60,000 nucleotides of DNA. Origin: Polytrichum commune. Its lineage: Eukaryota > Streptophyta > Polytrichopsida > Polytrichales > Polytrichaceae. The first letter of the stretch is position 1. Each line of letters opens with the position of its first letter. Shown here in pieces: positions 24,959-36,281 of this stretch. The notes under the pieces were generated by a model. It had not been told where the DNA came from. It did not search any database and saw only the letters and a list, made by a program, of their open reading frames with translations. The stretch is taken from assembly GCA_950295325.1 (NCBI GenBank), contig OX485806.1:24554001-24614000 (forward strand). Direction: 5' to 3'. Made by a program: the position numbers and the translations under genes.

Positions 24959-26809
24959 ACTTGATTAAGGGTAACCTGTTTCTCGTCAAGAATTCCAATC
25001 AGACCGGTAAGTAAACAATCGCCCATTTGCCCATACATCTGCAGAGGCTTGTAACAGAGTTGCTGAAGCAGCTTGCTTCTTGCCAGGAATATCTTTCAAA
25101 TATCGCCCTTGGAATCTTCAACCTAATTGTAGTGCTTGCCCCATTAATTGTGTTGAACAAGTCAATTTCAGCTTGTTCCCTGTGGTTTAAAGTCAATACA
25201 GTTCTGGTCGTGAAAGACTTTCAGGCTGAAGGTTTTCATTGTCACTTGGCTGGCCTTGTTCATTGTCTTGTTACATACTGTCCAATAAGCTCAGAAATGA
25301 ATGTGCTGGATTTCTGTTACTAGTCTTTGGTGGTTTGTTTGGTTTAAGCAGCAGTGGAAAAGTTATACATAATCATGGATACAGATATGCACCTGTATAC
25401 ACCAGACTTGGTATTTCAATACTGTAACGGTGGCTACGAATGTGCATCTCTGACATTGATGGGTGTTCTTGTATATGATGGTTAGAAATCGGTAAACCAT
25501 GGACATGAAGAAAAAGAACAATTGCCTGCTGAGGACTTGGACTTTTCCGACACAGAATCCAATTTTTCACAGGAGTTGCGAATGGGGCTCCCATCTGATA
25601 ACAGTCTGGAGTATGGTTCCCAGCTCCCATTCTACTTCACATCGTGATGGTGGCTGTAAACGAAGACAGAAGATAGTGTCACATGGGTTTTTAAATCTTG
25701 TCAATCTAATCAATAGGAAGACTTGTTAAACCATTTATGACAGTCATGCTGTTGCCAGCATTATAATATATGTAAATTATGCAACTCGCTGAAATACATT
25801 ACAGGTGGCTTTTGTCATTTGAATTATCTAAGCGTGACAATTAACTTCGCTAAGTTATTTGGAGGTAGGTTCTTGACCTTTTCTGGCCTGATAAGTTCTC
25901 CATCCTGCTGAAAAAGTATTCCACCGCAACACCTTCTGGAATCTTAGTTGTGGCTAAAACATGCTCCAAGTGGTTGCTTTCACTGCTACTTTCTTTCAAT
26001 ACTCACATGAAGAGCATGTATGCATGTTGCTTACATTCTTAGTGATGAATGAGAAATAGTAACTTGGACTTGATTCTTGGAGATTTATTCTTTAAGATAC
26101 AATAGAAGGTGATCTGTTTACAAAGCATAATATGGATGTGAACTCACTGCTACTGATTCCAAAGGCATGAAGACTATCGCAACTAAATAGATGGCATCTT
26201 AAACATCTGTGGTGAAGACACGTAACACTATTTGCAGTCATGAATAAGTGCGATGCTGATATCAAATTCATATAAAATCTGACGTATATTTCATGTGAAT
26301 AAGTGTGATGCTGATATCAAATTCATATAAAATCCGACATATATTTCATACAAGATTCAAGTTGACTCCTCCATAAATGTCAATACATGCTCAGAAAGAC
26401 GCGGAAAAGTGTAACTACAACCCAGATTGGACTAATGACCACACTTTAGGTGATGTCACAGGCAGCTACCCACGTTGGATGTAAATGTAGAGCATAATAC
26501 ATGGAACCCAGGCAAGTGGATCAGAGATCCTTGACCCTTCGAGCCTTCTAGAAAACAGTTACCATGAATCAACCCTTTAGCACCTAAAAACTCCATAGAT
26601 TATCAAATGTGAATAGAGTCTACAAAATAGTTTGCAACAAGTAATAATTTCATATGCAGCCTACAGTATATGCAAAGTTGTTTCAAGGAATCAATGAACG
26701 GATGATTTTGTGGTGATTTTGTGGTGATCCTCACTTTATTGCACCATCTTGTGGAGCACATGGATCCCCAATTAGCCATTGTGATTGGCCGTAGTTGATG
26801 CTCTTCTAA
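24959..26809. other. GCP2 3' flank and intergenic sequence
   Basis: Immediately after the GCP2 stop the sequence probably includes its 3' UTR. ORFs at 25,027-25,323 and 25,373-25,729 lack recognisable domains. Apart from a tandem duplication at 26,242-26,351 I see nothing definable. Confidence 0.5.
26242..26351. repeat. Two-copy 55-bp tandem duplication
   Basis: Two adjacent copies start GAATAAGTG(C/T)GATGCTGA at 26,242 and 26,297 and differ at only a few positions, which implies a recent local duplication. Confidence 0.9.
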
Positions 26810-27183
26810 GGGCCGGTTTACACTACGGTGGAGAAGGCCTCCGGTCGGTCAAGAATGCTTGGCCAAGACATGGTTATATGAAGCAAATGGTGGATGCGCC
26901 GGACAAGAATTAAAGGCAATAAAATATTTTTATTGAGTTGGGCTTCTCCGGCCTCTTGAGGCCGGACAAGAAACTCCTCCTCCGGAGAAGCCCAACTCCA
27001 AAAAGTGCCGCCATGTAGGCGGCCATGTCATTTTATCATCCATGAGAAAAGTTCACCACCATTGTTTTCTTCACCTTGTGTAAACACCCACCGGTCAAGA
27101 GTTGCATTTTCGACCAATCACAATTGAGAAACGCCCTTTTTTTCATGACCGGTGGACTTCTCCACCGTAGTGTAAACCGGCCC
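26810..27183. mobile_element. Harbinger-like MITE with TAA target duplication
   Basis: Terminal inverted repeats begin GGGCCGGTTTACACTACGGT and extend to roughly 30 bp. TAA lies directly outside both ends (26807-09 and 27184-86), as in PIF/Harbinger insertions. A second inverted repeat lies inside (GTTGGGCTTCTCCGG and its reverse complement, about 26,937-26,997), giving a hairpin within a hairpin. No ORF. Confidence 0.75.
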
Positions 27184-27276
27184 TAAAAGCATCCTTCCAT
27201 GCTTTTTACACCACTACTGTGAACAATCAAAGTGGTGCCCTTAAAGGTAGGAAACATGAAGAAGGTGTATGACCAC

Positions 27277-27499
27277 TACAATGTTTATGGTATTTAGTGT
27301 CACTTACTATTTGTACATACATTGTGCTATAGCTTTTTTATTATAGATATGGTTTCTTACCAAACAAAGGTAAAATTGGTTGCCTAGACACTGTAGAACA
27401 TGAAAACCTTTGTTTAGTAGGAATTTACACCAACAATAAATTGTTATAACAGTGCGTAACTCCAAACAATAAACGACACTAAATACCATAAACAATGTA
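27277..27499. mobile_element. TA-flanked MITE, CACTAAAT-TIR family, copy 3
   Basis: A 223-bp element with ~36-bp imperfect TIRs (TACAATGTTTATGGTATTTA then GTGTCACTTACTATTT). TA lies at both ends. Related to the copies at 560 and 19,820; a single matching end is also present at about 32,487-32,525. Confidence 0.7.
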
Positions 27500-29588
27500 C
27501 TAGTGCATTGGACTAGGGCTAGAATGATTCTTGTGTGGAACCAAAATGGCTAATTGTCAAAGTGGTGACCCGAAAAGGATGGAGTGATTGGCCGGATAGG
27601 TGATGTTTCACACCACTTGCAATCTCTTTTGGGTGCCATTAAGTTAACCATTTTGTGTGCATTTGTATCCATAGTAAGATATTTTGATGCTCAAATTAGG
27701 GAGGCTCTACTATACAAGTAGGGGGTTTGACTCACATGCCTCTTTGGGGAAGTGTAACTAATTATTTACACAAATAAAATTATGAAACGACTTGCATTCC
27801 TCATCATTCCTTATATTTTATCTATGATAAATATTGCACAAATTTTAAGCCACTCTTTGTGGTTGAATCAACTTATTTTCACCTTTTTCCATAAATCTAC
27901 CTTATGAACTTAATGTTGCATATGATTAATCGCTTTCTTAAGAATGACTTAATGGCACTATGGCATTGAAGAGGAGGCCACACATGACCACAATTGTAGG
28001 TTTTTATAAAAACCCACCTCAAACCAACAAGGTGAAACCGAGTGTTTTGAAACTTGTGGTCACACTATATGTGCAAATGAACCACCATTCTTCTTGGTTT
28101 AGTAAAATATGGTGGTTTGAAGAGTGGCAAGGTCCCACACGCCTTTACCATATGCTTTGAGCATGTGCTTTGACCTTGTGCTTTGTCCCGTATTTTTTGA
28201 AGCAGCTCCCCACAAATAGTTGCATTTGTCACGCCATTGTCATTTGGATGGCACCATTCTGTTGACCTTGACCACGTTGATCCGTCCTAATTTATGATGT
28301 ATCTTATAATAATCAATCTTGAATTGAATATTGATGATGGTCCACGCCTCGTTAATCTCTACATGCTCTTAACATCATCCCGAAAATGGAAGGAGTGTAA
28401 GTTTTGACGTGAAACTTTCCATCCCTCTATCTTCCTAGCTTGTTAACAATATTCAACAATGAAAAATGTAGTAGAAGCGTTCCTAAAAGTAGACCATTAG
28501 AATTTGAAACATCAACCGGAATTCAAAATGTTCAAATCACAAACGCATAATAAAACTATTGGACTTTTGGGTTGCTTTATGAGCTTCTAATGTTACATAA
28601 GACTTCTTCAAAATATTGATGAATTATGAGAAACTTAGACGCCGGCACGGACCCCACCTCAAAGTTGTCTAGTTAACAAATTGACCAAAATATTAGTTTT
28701 AAAGATGTAAGACCCAATGTTGTTTTGTCATTGGCTCCCAAAAGGATGGGTTGTGTCATTTTTCAAGACCTAGCAGTCTAGTGGGGAGGCAAACCCCTGT
28801 TCCTAGCTGCCAATTCAATAAAGAGTCAACTCTCATGTTAGTTCCCAGACACATGTGGACAATGGCATCATTGGAGGACACCGTTTGTTTCACAACTTGT
28901 GTGCCCCCCCCTCCTACATGTGGTTACAACTTAAGGATGAAAAACACGTGTCACCAAAAGGAAGGTGTTGCTCTAAAGCTTCAATACCCAATGTTGATGA
29001 GAAAGCACACATGCATGTGATGTGGGAATCATGCAACATAGACATACATTCCATACATGACAAGCATAAAAACTTGTAAAGCGCGTCATGAATGGAATCT
29101 TGTATAAATCGTGTAGCGACTGTTTGATGCCTGTCTAATGAAATTTGTAAAGTGGCTACAGCTCAGGCTTAGAATCTGGGTGACTCCCATGAAGACACTA
29201 AAAACATGACAAAATTTATTTGGCATGTTTAAGGTTTGTGTTGTAGGTGACATGAGTTTAACAGTGGCTGCATAAGTTAATGCGCACGTTGGAACCTAGC
29301 ATTGAAGTAGATTGGAGAGCCGCTCCACATTAAATAGGTTACATATTCTTGGATTTATTCTGTTCATGGCTTTTTGAGAACAAGAATAATAAATTGGATT
29401 AGGTTTATAACATGGAAATTCCCGAATTAGGAACCTAGAAACTGAATTTCCTTGAAATACTGTAGGCAAATGTACGTCTCCAGTAACTTGTGTTAACCTG
29501 AGTTTATGAATGAGGCATGATCAAGGTGTCAGATCTTAGTGACTGTAAAGACAGGTTTGTGTCATACGAATCAAGGGTTTTGCATCAA
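27500..29588. other. Intergenic, nothing recognised
   Basis: AT-rich sequence. The ORFs at 27,960-28,160 and 28,751-29,079 are short, overlap each other in different frames and show no motif. No repeat ends could be defined. Confidence 0.45.
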
Positions 29589-29591
29589 TTA

Positions 29592-30089
29592 GGGCCGGGT
29601 TACACCATGGACCATGAAGTCGGATCATGGAAGATGACCTTTTTTTCTTTTTTTAATTTTTTTAAGATGTGGACCAGGAGAAATGACCTTGCACGAAAAA
29701 ATAACAGTGTTGGAAAATTTAACATATATCCAAAAATGACAGTTTTGAAAAAAAAAACAAACTCAAGTTCGATCATTCTCTTGTCTTCATCCTCTTTTCC
29801 CCAAAGGAACTTTCATTGAAAAAGTGATTGTAACAACATTTCTTTGGCCACAGGCCCCTGCTTTTTTCTACTATAGCACCTCTTTTGCCTCTCCCATCAC
29901 AAAACCCGTTGAACCATGTCGGTGGATAATGTAGGCCTTAAAGCATGTCTTTTGGGGACCTCAAACTTCATGATCACTCTGATTTTTTTTCTTAGTGTAA
30001 ACTAAAGTGGTCCCAAGATGAGTTCAACAACCAATCAAAACTTTTACAAGGCCTAGTGACGACTCATGGTCTATGCTGTAAACAAACCC
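29592..30089. mobile_element. Harbinger-like MITE, GGG-terminus family (TTA duplication), copy 1
   Basis: The left end GGGCCGGGTTACACCATGGA pairs with the right end, whose reverse complement is GGGTTTGTTTACAGCATAGA followed by CCATG. TTA lies at both borders (29589-91 and 30090-92). The interior matches 35,028-35,450 in reverse orientation. Confidence 0.65.
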
Positions 30090-30398
30090 TTAGGTACCTA
30101 ACAGTAAATCACATTCACCTTTAACCCTTAAAAGCTGAAGCAAATTACCCCGAAAACGTCTCGAACAATTTAGTCCAATTTAGAAGCTCGTTAAAGAAAA
30201 TTGACAAAGTTAAAGGTAGATTTGACTGTACACTACTTCCATTTTGGGGATGATGTTTCAATGGTCAGATCTACCTTTTACTTTGTGATAGGTTTTGAGA
30301 GGTTTGAATCTAGAATTGCTTTGAACCACTGCCAAGTGATGTTTCAATGGGTTCAAAGTTGTATAGGTGGTAGTCCATGATAAAAAAAAGTATGTAAT

Positions 30399-30808
30399 CA
30401 CGGGTAGATCACTCCATTGTCAAGTTGAACATCACGTGCGACCAAAAAAAATCTTCTTTTGGTAAGTTGCACCACCAAAATGGGTCAAAATTTTATCAAA
30501 TTTTTTTCATGAGTAGATATACACAGTACCTATGACATACTTAAAAATGGTAACGAAATTTGATGATTTGTTTTTTTCATAAAACATACCGTTTCTAACT
30601 AGAATGACACAGAATTGAACTAAAAAAATTACTAAAAAAAATAAAGATGACTAAAAATTTCAGAAAACTATTCAAAAGTTACTATAAATGGTTATGTATA
30701 TGTAGAAAAAAAATCATAAATTTTAAAATTATATATGGCATGTAATATAGGGGTAGCAAACTTTGTCCGCACGTGGTGTTCAATTTGACAAGGAGTGATC
30801 TACCCGTG
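30399..30808. mobile_element. hAT-like MITE with perfect 8-bp target duplication, copy 1
   Basis: TIRs begin CACGGGTAGATCACTCC and continue as far as TTGAACA. The element is flanked exactly by TATGTAAT at 30,391-30,398 and 30,809-30,816. An 8-bp duplication is typical of the hAT superfamily. The interior is A/T-rich and noncoding. A second copy is at 35,853-36,273. Confidence 0.85.
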
Positions 30809-30924
30809 TATGTAATAGCCTTCATAGTTAAAGAAAAGAAAATCAAATCTTCAAAGTGACTCCATGCATTTGGTGTTACATCTACAAACAACAGTCCAAC
30901 TACCGCAGGGTAGATAGTAAACCT

Positions 30925-31000
30925 CAGCTTGCACCAAGAGGACTCTTGAGCAGGGTGGGACCAATGGGTTCAAATCCACGTCAGATTACCCACTGTTAGT
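30925..31000. repeat. Possible SINE-like fragment with Pol III B box
   Basis: Contains GGGTTCAAATCCACG, a good B-box match, with purine-rich sequence upstream where an A box would lie. A complete tRNA cloverleaf could not be drawn. Weak. Confidence 0.25.
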
Positions 31001-31162
31001 GTTTTTCTTTCTTGCTTGTGCTGTTACATCCATCTTCACCTTGCTCATCCCTTTATTATTCAAAGTTACAAAAATCTACAATCATTCATTGAGAATGTAA
31101 CATATCATCAAGCAAAGTCATCTTTACTCTATAGAGTCCGAACAACCTATTCAACTTCTTCT

Positions 31163-32455
31163 TGTCGCAACCCTTGCTAGTTTTCCTTAACTTAGCTTGA
31201 CCGCCTCCCAACTCTTGCAAGTGCCACAAGCGCTAACCTGCACATCCCACGCACATGCATGGTTAGCTCCCAATACCGCGGACCTTCAAGCTCATGGCTT
31301 GGTTACCAAACCCTCCTACACATGCATTCGGGACTCTCCCCTTAGTAGGTAGCCAATGGCTAAGGTGGACTTCCATCCATGGAAGTCCACTCTTGAGTTG
31401 ATCATTGTGTTGCCAAAACAACACTACAACTACTCGGAGCAAATTGCCAAGTATGCTCCGGGGGGGTCGGTCGGCTAAGCCGTCTCACCGATATAGGCCT
31501 CTAGGACTTTGGGCAGGGCCCCTACCCCACCGTCAAGTATCCTTTTGTCTCTCTACAAGGGTTGGGGCCAAGTAGACATTTTCCCTTAGCTGCTGGGGCT
31601 AGAACCCCCCAGCAGCTTCAGAGCACCATAACTTTTACATATGATGTCTGATGCTATCAAGCAATCACTCTGTCATCATCTACTCTTTACGTAAATGTCG
31701 ATGGACCCCTCACTTGCCCCATTCATGCAAGTATTGAGGTAGTTATGATTATTCAAACCTAGGCAGTCCCGGGCGCCACTGTAACGTGTATTTACTTATT
31801 TATTATTTATTTATTATTTACAACCTCTACTTCAACTAAACTCCTTTACTAAAAGACTAGAGGTGCCACCCTAGGTGCTCTAGCAGTTCTAAAGGTAAAG
31901 GGAGTCACTACTAGTTGAGACTATGGTCTTACCCTAGGTTATCACCTCGTAAGTAACGACCATGAGTTAACTGTACTTAGAGTTATCCTAAAGGCATGGA
32001 GGGAGAGCTAGTTAAGATATCTGGAACTACTAGTTGAAGGGATCCTCAACTCATAGTAGTATCTAGTATATAAGCTCTAAGGTTGGGTGGAACATGCCTC
32101 TTGAATCTCATTATTGTGAGATATGTTACAGCCACTCCTAGGTCATTGATGTCCCAGGGTGCTGTCCCGGGACAACGCCCCATTCAAATTGCCATATCTC
32201 CTAGCTCACACCTTCGATTGAGGTGTTCTTTAGCATTCTAGAATTTGGCCGTCATAAGTTACTCATAACTCATGGCCTTACCCTCATGACTCCTAGTCTT
32301 CATGGGTGAGAGGCGATCTCAACGCCCGGGGCCCTCACCCACACTAGAATCACTTGGGCCCTCTCACCAATGGCGCCACAAGTCCCGGGTGTCACTCCGG
32401 GGTCCCCTTTGTGCCCATGATGTTGCGGGCACTCCTCATGGAGAGGTGCGCGACA
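31163..32455. mobile_element. Large LTR-like repeat (probable solo LTR), copy 1, interrupted by a second solo LTR
   Basis: Begins TGTCGCAACCC and ends GTGCGCGACA, so it has TG...CA termini with a 6-bp inverted repeat. The flanks CTTCT and GTTCT agree at 4 of 5 bases. Without its insertion it is about 950 bp. It matches 58,837-60,000 over its length, including AGTAGACATTTTCCCTTA and CAAATTGCCATA.CTCCTAGC. No coding sequence is visible, which fits a solo LTR; the full element is not in the window. Confidence 0.6.
31790..32130. mobile_element. Solo LTR of the Ty3/Gypsy family found at 39.35 kb, with GCCAC target duplication
   Basis: A 341-bp TGTAACGTGTATT...ATGTTACA element, clearly homologous to the 5' LTR at 39,350-39,697. 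It shares ATAGTAGTATCTAGTATATA, AAGGCATGGAGGGAGAGCT and GGAACATGCCTCTTGAATCT. GCCAC directly flanks both sides (31,785-31,789 and 32,131-32,135). It lies inside the larger LTR-like repeat, whose other copy at 59.88 kb is uninterrupted at this point, so the insertion is the younger event. Confidence 0.9.
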
Positions 32456-32675
32456 GTTCTAGTAGAAATTGAACTTTGGAGTAATTCCAAATAGTAAGTG
32501 ACACTAAATACCATAAATGGTGTAAAGTGAAAATTTCTCGCCCCTAGCTATTGTCCAATTAAGCTTGGTTTGTCCCCATATCACAACCATTTCGTTGTCG
32601 AAACCAAGCTTGTGGTAGCTAGAGTGGTATATTGCTTAGGACAATTAAGAATGGACAATTAACTTACAACGGTCT

Positions 32676-32822
32676 CATAACATTATTCAAATCCATTACA
32701 ATGTTTTGTGGGACTGACAATATTTCACAAAATATTCCCCACATTTGGATTGAATTTGGGGAATATTAAGTGGAATACTGTCAGGCCCACAAAACACTGT
32801 AATGGATCTGAATAATGTTATG
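32676..32822. repeat. 147-bp inverted repeat (hairpin MITE)
   Basis: Two arms of about 53 bp, CATAACATTATTCAAATCCA... and its near-perfect reverse complement, surround a loop that is itself partly palindromic (AATATTCCCCACA / TTGGGGAATATT). Almost the whole interval would fold as one stem. Confidence 0.75.
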
Positions 32823-33039
32823 TTGCCTTGCACGACTATCTTTAAAGCTAGTTGCATTTGGTTTGTGTGTTTCCTTTCTTCTGCAACCTATCACGAATCC
32901 TGACTTCATGTGTTACAATTGTAAAACATTTATACCATGTTTTTCTAAACCCTAAACTCAAAATATAAAAGTGACGTTTGACATGTTGATGTTATCCTTT
33001 GTCTCCTTTACAAAACACAATGCATAAACGCTTCTCTAA

Positions 33040-34375
33040 GAGCATCTCCACCAGTTGCTCCAGACGCACTGGGAATGGAGATGCGGGGAACTGTTCACAA
33101 CGGACACTCCCCACCAACGGCTCCTTGGCGTGGCCTCAAAGCTGCGGGGCTCCATATATGTGGCGAGGCATGGAATCCGAGGCCTCCTCTTCCGTGCCTC
33201 TGGAAGCCACTGTAGCAAGTTCTTTTGGGTCGTTCAACCCCTATCCGGTTGACCGTTTCTTCGTCATCATGCCTCCAACTCCCTCCTCCCACCATGCACG
33301 GCCGTTGCAACCGACTCCACAGCTTTCGCAGGTTCAGCAGGAGCCTTGCTCACAGGAGGTGTTGGCTTTGCAGGTTGGTGATGCCTCTCAACCACATAGC
33401 CGTCCTCCTAGGTCCAAGGGTAGAAACTTCACACCAAATGAGGAGTGTTAGTTGTGTAGGTCTGTTCTTCATGTGAGTCAAGATCCTCGTGTTGGAAATG
33501 GACAGAAGAATGCCATTTTTGGGGATAGGATTACTACTCACTTCAACAATGTTGCTCCCTCCGGCAAGCGTCGTGAGCGATCCTTAGAATCTAAGTGGTC
33601 AGCCACTAAGCACGACGTCTCTAAGTTTGTTGGAGTTCATTCACAGGTAGAGGATTTGCGACGTAGTGGCACATCCGAAGCCAACATCTTAGTAGAGGCA
33701 TTGGATTTGTATAAAATTAAGCACCCCAAGGGTGCTTCTTTCACTTACATGCACTGTTGGTATTTGCTGAGGAACGTGCCTCGCTGGGCAGAGGGAGGCA
33801 TCAACGAGAGTAGGAGATCCCCTTCAGCACCATTGTCATCTCGATCAAGGTTGGAAATATCGGGTGGTAGTGAGATTGACTCTGATTGTGCTTCACTGCA
33901 AACACAACCACTGCGGACGCCAATAATTCCAGCTACAGGAGCAAGAACGAGGCCTCAAGGATCAAGAGCTGCGAAGGAGGATCACTTTGCTCTCCCAACC
34001 CTTCAATCAAGACCTGAAGAACCATCTCATCATGCTGATCATCCTCCCAAAAGTCCCTCCTCTGCTTCGCTAGTCTCTTTCTCCACTCATACATCGCTAA
34101 AAAAAAAAATCCCAAATTCACAAATAAAACATATTCAAAAACCTGTCCACAAAGCTGTAAAATGTTGCAGTCACAGTCCCCCATGCCCCTGTGATCAGAG
34201 ACGGTGTGGGAGAGATGGGAGGGACGAAGTGGACTTTCCACAAAACTCCCTTTTTCGGAAGGTGGAGGCCACGGTTGGTGGGGAGAGTGCGTGGCACGGA
34301 AGGCCATGCCGCTTCCTGGCCCCGCCAAACCGGCACTCTGGGCCACTTGCGGCCACGCAACTGGTGGAGTTGCTC
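33040..34375 (+). mobile_element. PIF/Harbinger-like element with TAA duplication and a decayed NAM-associated ORF
   Basis: TIRs begin GAGCATCTCCACCAGTTGC (left) and GAGCAACTCCACCAGTTGC (right, reverse complement). TAA flanks both ends (33037-39 and 34376-78). At 1.34 kb it is too short for a full autonomous element. It carries the accessory ORF described separately. A minus frame over 33,933-34,415 contains acidic and aromatic stretches that might be the start of a converging transposase gene, but no DDE motif is visible. Confidence 0.75.
33269..33880 (+). pseudogene. Decayed NAM-associated / Myb-like accessory protein of a Harbinger element
   Basis: The readable frame begins near MPPTPSSHHARP (about 33,269). 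It is cut by a TAG at 33,449-33,451 and continues in frame with LCRSVLHVSQDPRVGNGQK, then SLESKWSATKHDVSKFVG, then SFTYMHCWYLLRNVPRW. That series is the NAM-associated C-terminal domain (DNA-binding accessory, ORF1-like) that travels with plant PIF/Harbinger transposons and occurs in some host genes. Frame quality declines after about 33,820. The premature stop and the short host element suggest it is dead; a host-domesticated fragment is less likely. Confidence 0.65.
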
Positions 34376-35027
34376 TAAACAATCGTATTCCACAAAAATC
34401 AAGGTTTCTGCACACCTTGATTGGGTAGTCACTCAGGAGAGTTTAGAAAAATACGTGGGATACAATGATAATATTTTGGACCTAAATAATTAAAAAAAGA
34501 AAAAGAAAAAAGGGTCCAATAAATAAACTTAGAAAAATGTCTTAAATAATCATACAATATTCACCATTTTGTAGAATATTCTAATAATATACATGTTAAT
34601 TATAAAAGGGCCAACTAGTACACGCACCCAAAGAGCCGTGCAATGTTGTGAGCACACTTTGCACCTATTATTGAGACCTTGATTTCTAATCGCATACATC
34701 TTTGTTCTTGGGAACGGTTTAGAAGACTAGACCCAATTCTCTGAAGAGTTATCATAGTAGAGGGCAGTGTCCCGGGAGATTTTTGGGCATAAGCAATTGA
34801 AATCCTAGTGTTTCCAAGTTGAGCCGGTTACATGTTTGACATTTTTTCGGTGTTTCTTGATGTAGTTGAGGTATAATCTCTACATTCCTCTAAAATGACG
34901 GGTGATCCTCCCGAAGTCTTGAATCTCGACCACTTATTTCTCCAATGCAAGTGGTTCATCCATCACTAGCGGTTGCTTCTTAAAACTCCGTTCATTGGTG
35001 AATGTGCTTGTAAGGAAAGGCTTATAA

Positions 35028-35450
35028 GGGGTTGTTTACACCATGGACCATGGAGTTGTCTCAAGGCCTTGTAAGATTTGTGATTGGTTGTTGAACTCGT
35101 GCTGGGACCACTTCGGTTTACACCAAGGAAAAAAATTTTGAGAGTGGCCATGAAGTTCGAGGTCCCCAAAAGACATACTTTAAGGCATACATTATCCACT
35201 GCCGTGGTCCAACATATTTTGCGGTGGGAGGGGCAAAAGAGGTGCTCTAGTAGAAAAAGACAAGGCCCCTTGGCACATAATGTTATTTTAATGAATTTTA
35301 GATGAGATCTGTTTTTGGGGAGGAGAAGATAAAGACAAGAGAGGACAAGAGAATGGTCAAACTTGAATTTTTACAAAAACAACTGTCCTTTTTGGGCATA
35401 TATTAAAAACATTAGCACAATCACTTTTTGGTGCACGGTCAATAAAATTT
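35028..35450. mobile_element. Harbinger-like MITE, GGG-terminus family, copy 2, right end unclear
   Basis: Starts GGGGTTGTTTACACCATGGA after TAA (35025-27) and matches the reverse complement of 29,592-30,089 through GAGGTCCCCAAAAGACAT and beyond. Similarity fades near 35,450 and I could not find a matching right terminus, so it is probably truncated or interrupted. The ORFs at 35,564-35,809 look like chance. Confidence 0.55.
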
Positions 35451-35852
35451 GAAACAATCATGTATATGTAATTTATGGCGTTGGGAATTTTCAAATATCA
35501 AATTTGGAGTTCATATCAAATTTGGAGTCTACAAGTGGTGAAAATTCATTGGCAAGATAATGAGTGTCTCATAATGAACTCGAATGTCAATTTTTAAAAC
35601 ACTTTTGGTTTAGGTGGTTGTCCACACCACCAAAAGGATTGCCATGTACAACACCCATGGTACAAAAAAACCCATGGTACAAAAAATTTCTTTCTCTTCA
35701 AGCTTTAGGAATCTTCTATGAGTGTCAAAAGAACTTTGGGGCATCGTTCACCTCCAGAGTGTCCATGATGAAGACTGGATATGCCTCCATGTGTTGTGTC
35801 ATGGTTTAGGGGTTTAGGGTACCACTATAGGACAACACCCATTTTGTTTCAT

Positions 35853-36273
35853 CACAAGTAGGTCACTCCATTGTAAAGTTGAACAATCATATGCGAAAAC
35901 TATACATGTAAAAACTCCTATTTTTTACATGAAGCATCACCAAAATGGGTCAAACTTTTATCAGTTTGTTTTCATGAGTAGATATACACGGTACCTATTA
36001 CACAATAAAAAATGGTAACTAAATTTGATGATTTGTTGTTTTTAATAAAACATACCGTTTCTAACTAGAATGACGCAAAATTGAACTAAAAAATTTACTA
36101 CAAAAATGAAGATGACTAAAAATTTCAAAAAAATATACAAAAGATTCTATCAATGATTATGTATATGTAAAAAAATATCATAAATTTTAAAATTATATAT
36201 GGCATGTAATATAGGGGTAGCAAACTTTGTTCACACGTGGTGTTCAACTTGACAATGGAGTGACCTCCCTGTG
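35853..36273. mobile_element. hAT-like MITE, copy 2
   Basis: Same TIR family as 30,399-30,808 (CACAAGTAGGTCACTCC at the left). Both the ends and the interior align (for example TTCATGAGTAGATATACAC and TATATGGCATGTAATATAGG). The flanks TGTTTCAT and GGTTTCAT match at 7 of 8 bases, an aged 8-bp target duplication. Confidence 0.8.
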
Positions 36274-36281
36274 GGTTTCAT

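Noticed and set aside
33933-34415. 160-codon minus-strand ORF as a transposase
   Set aside because: It overlaps the element's TIR and lacks any DDE motif. At most it is a remnant, mentioned only as a possibility.
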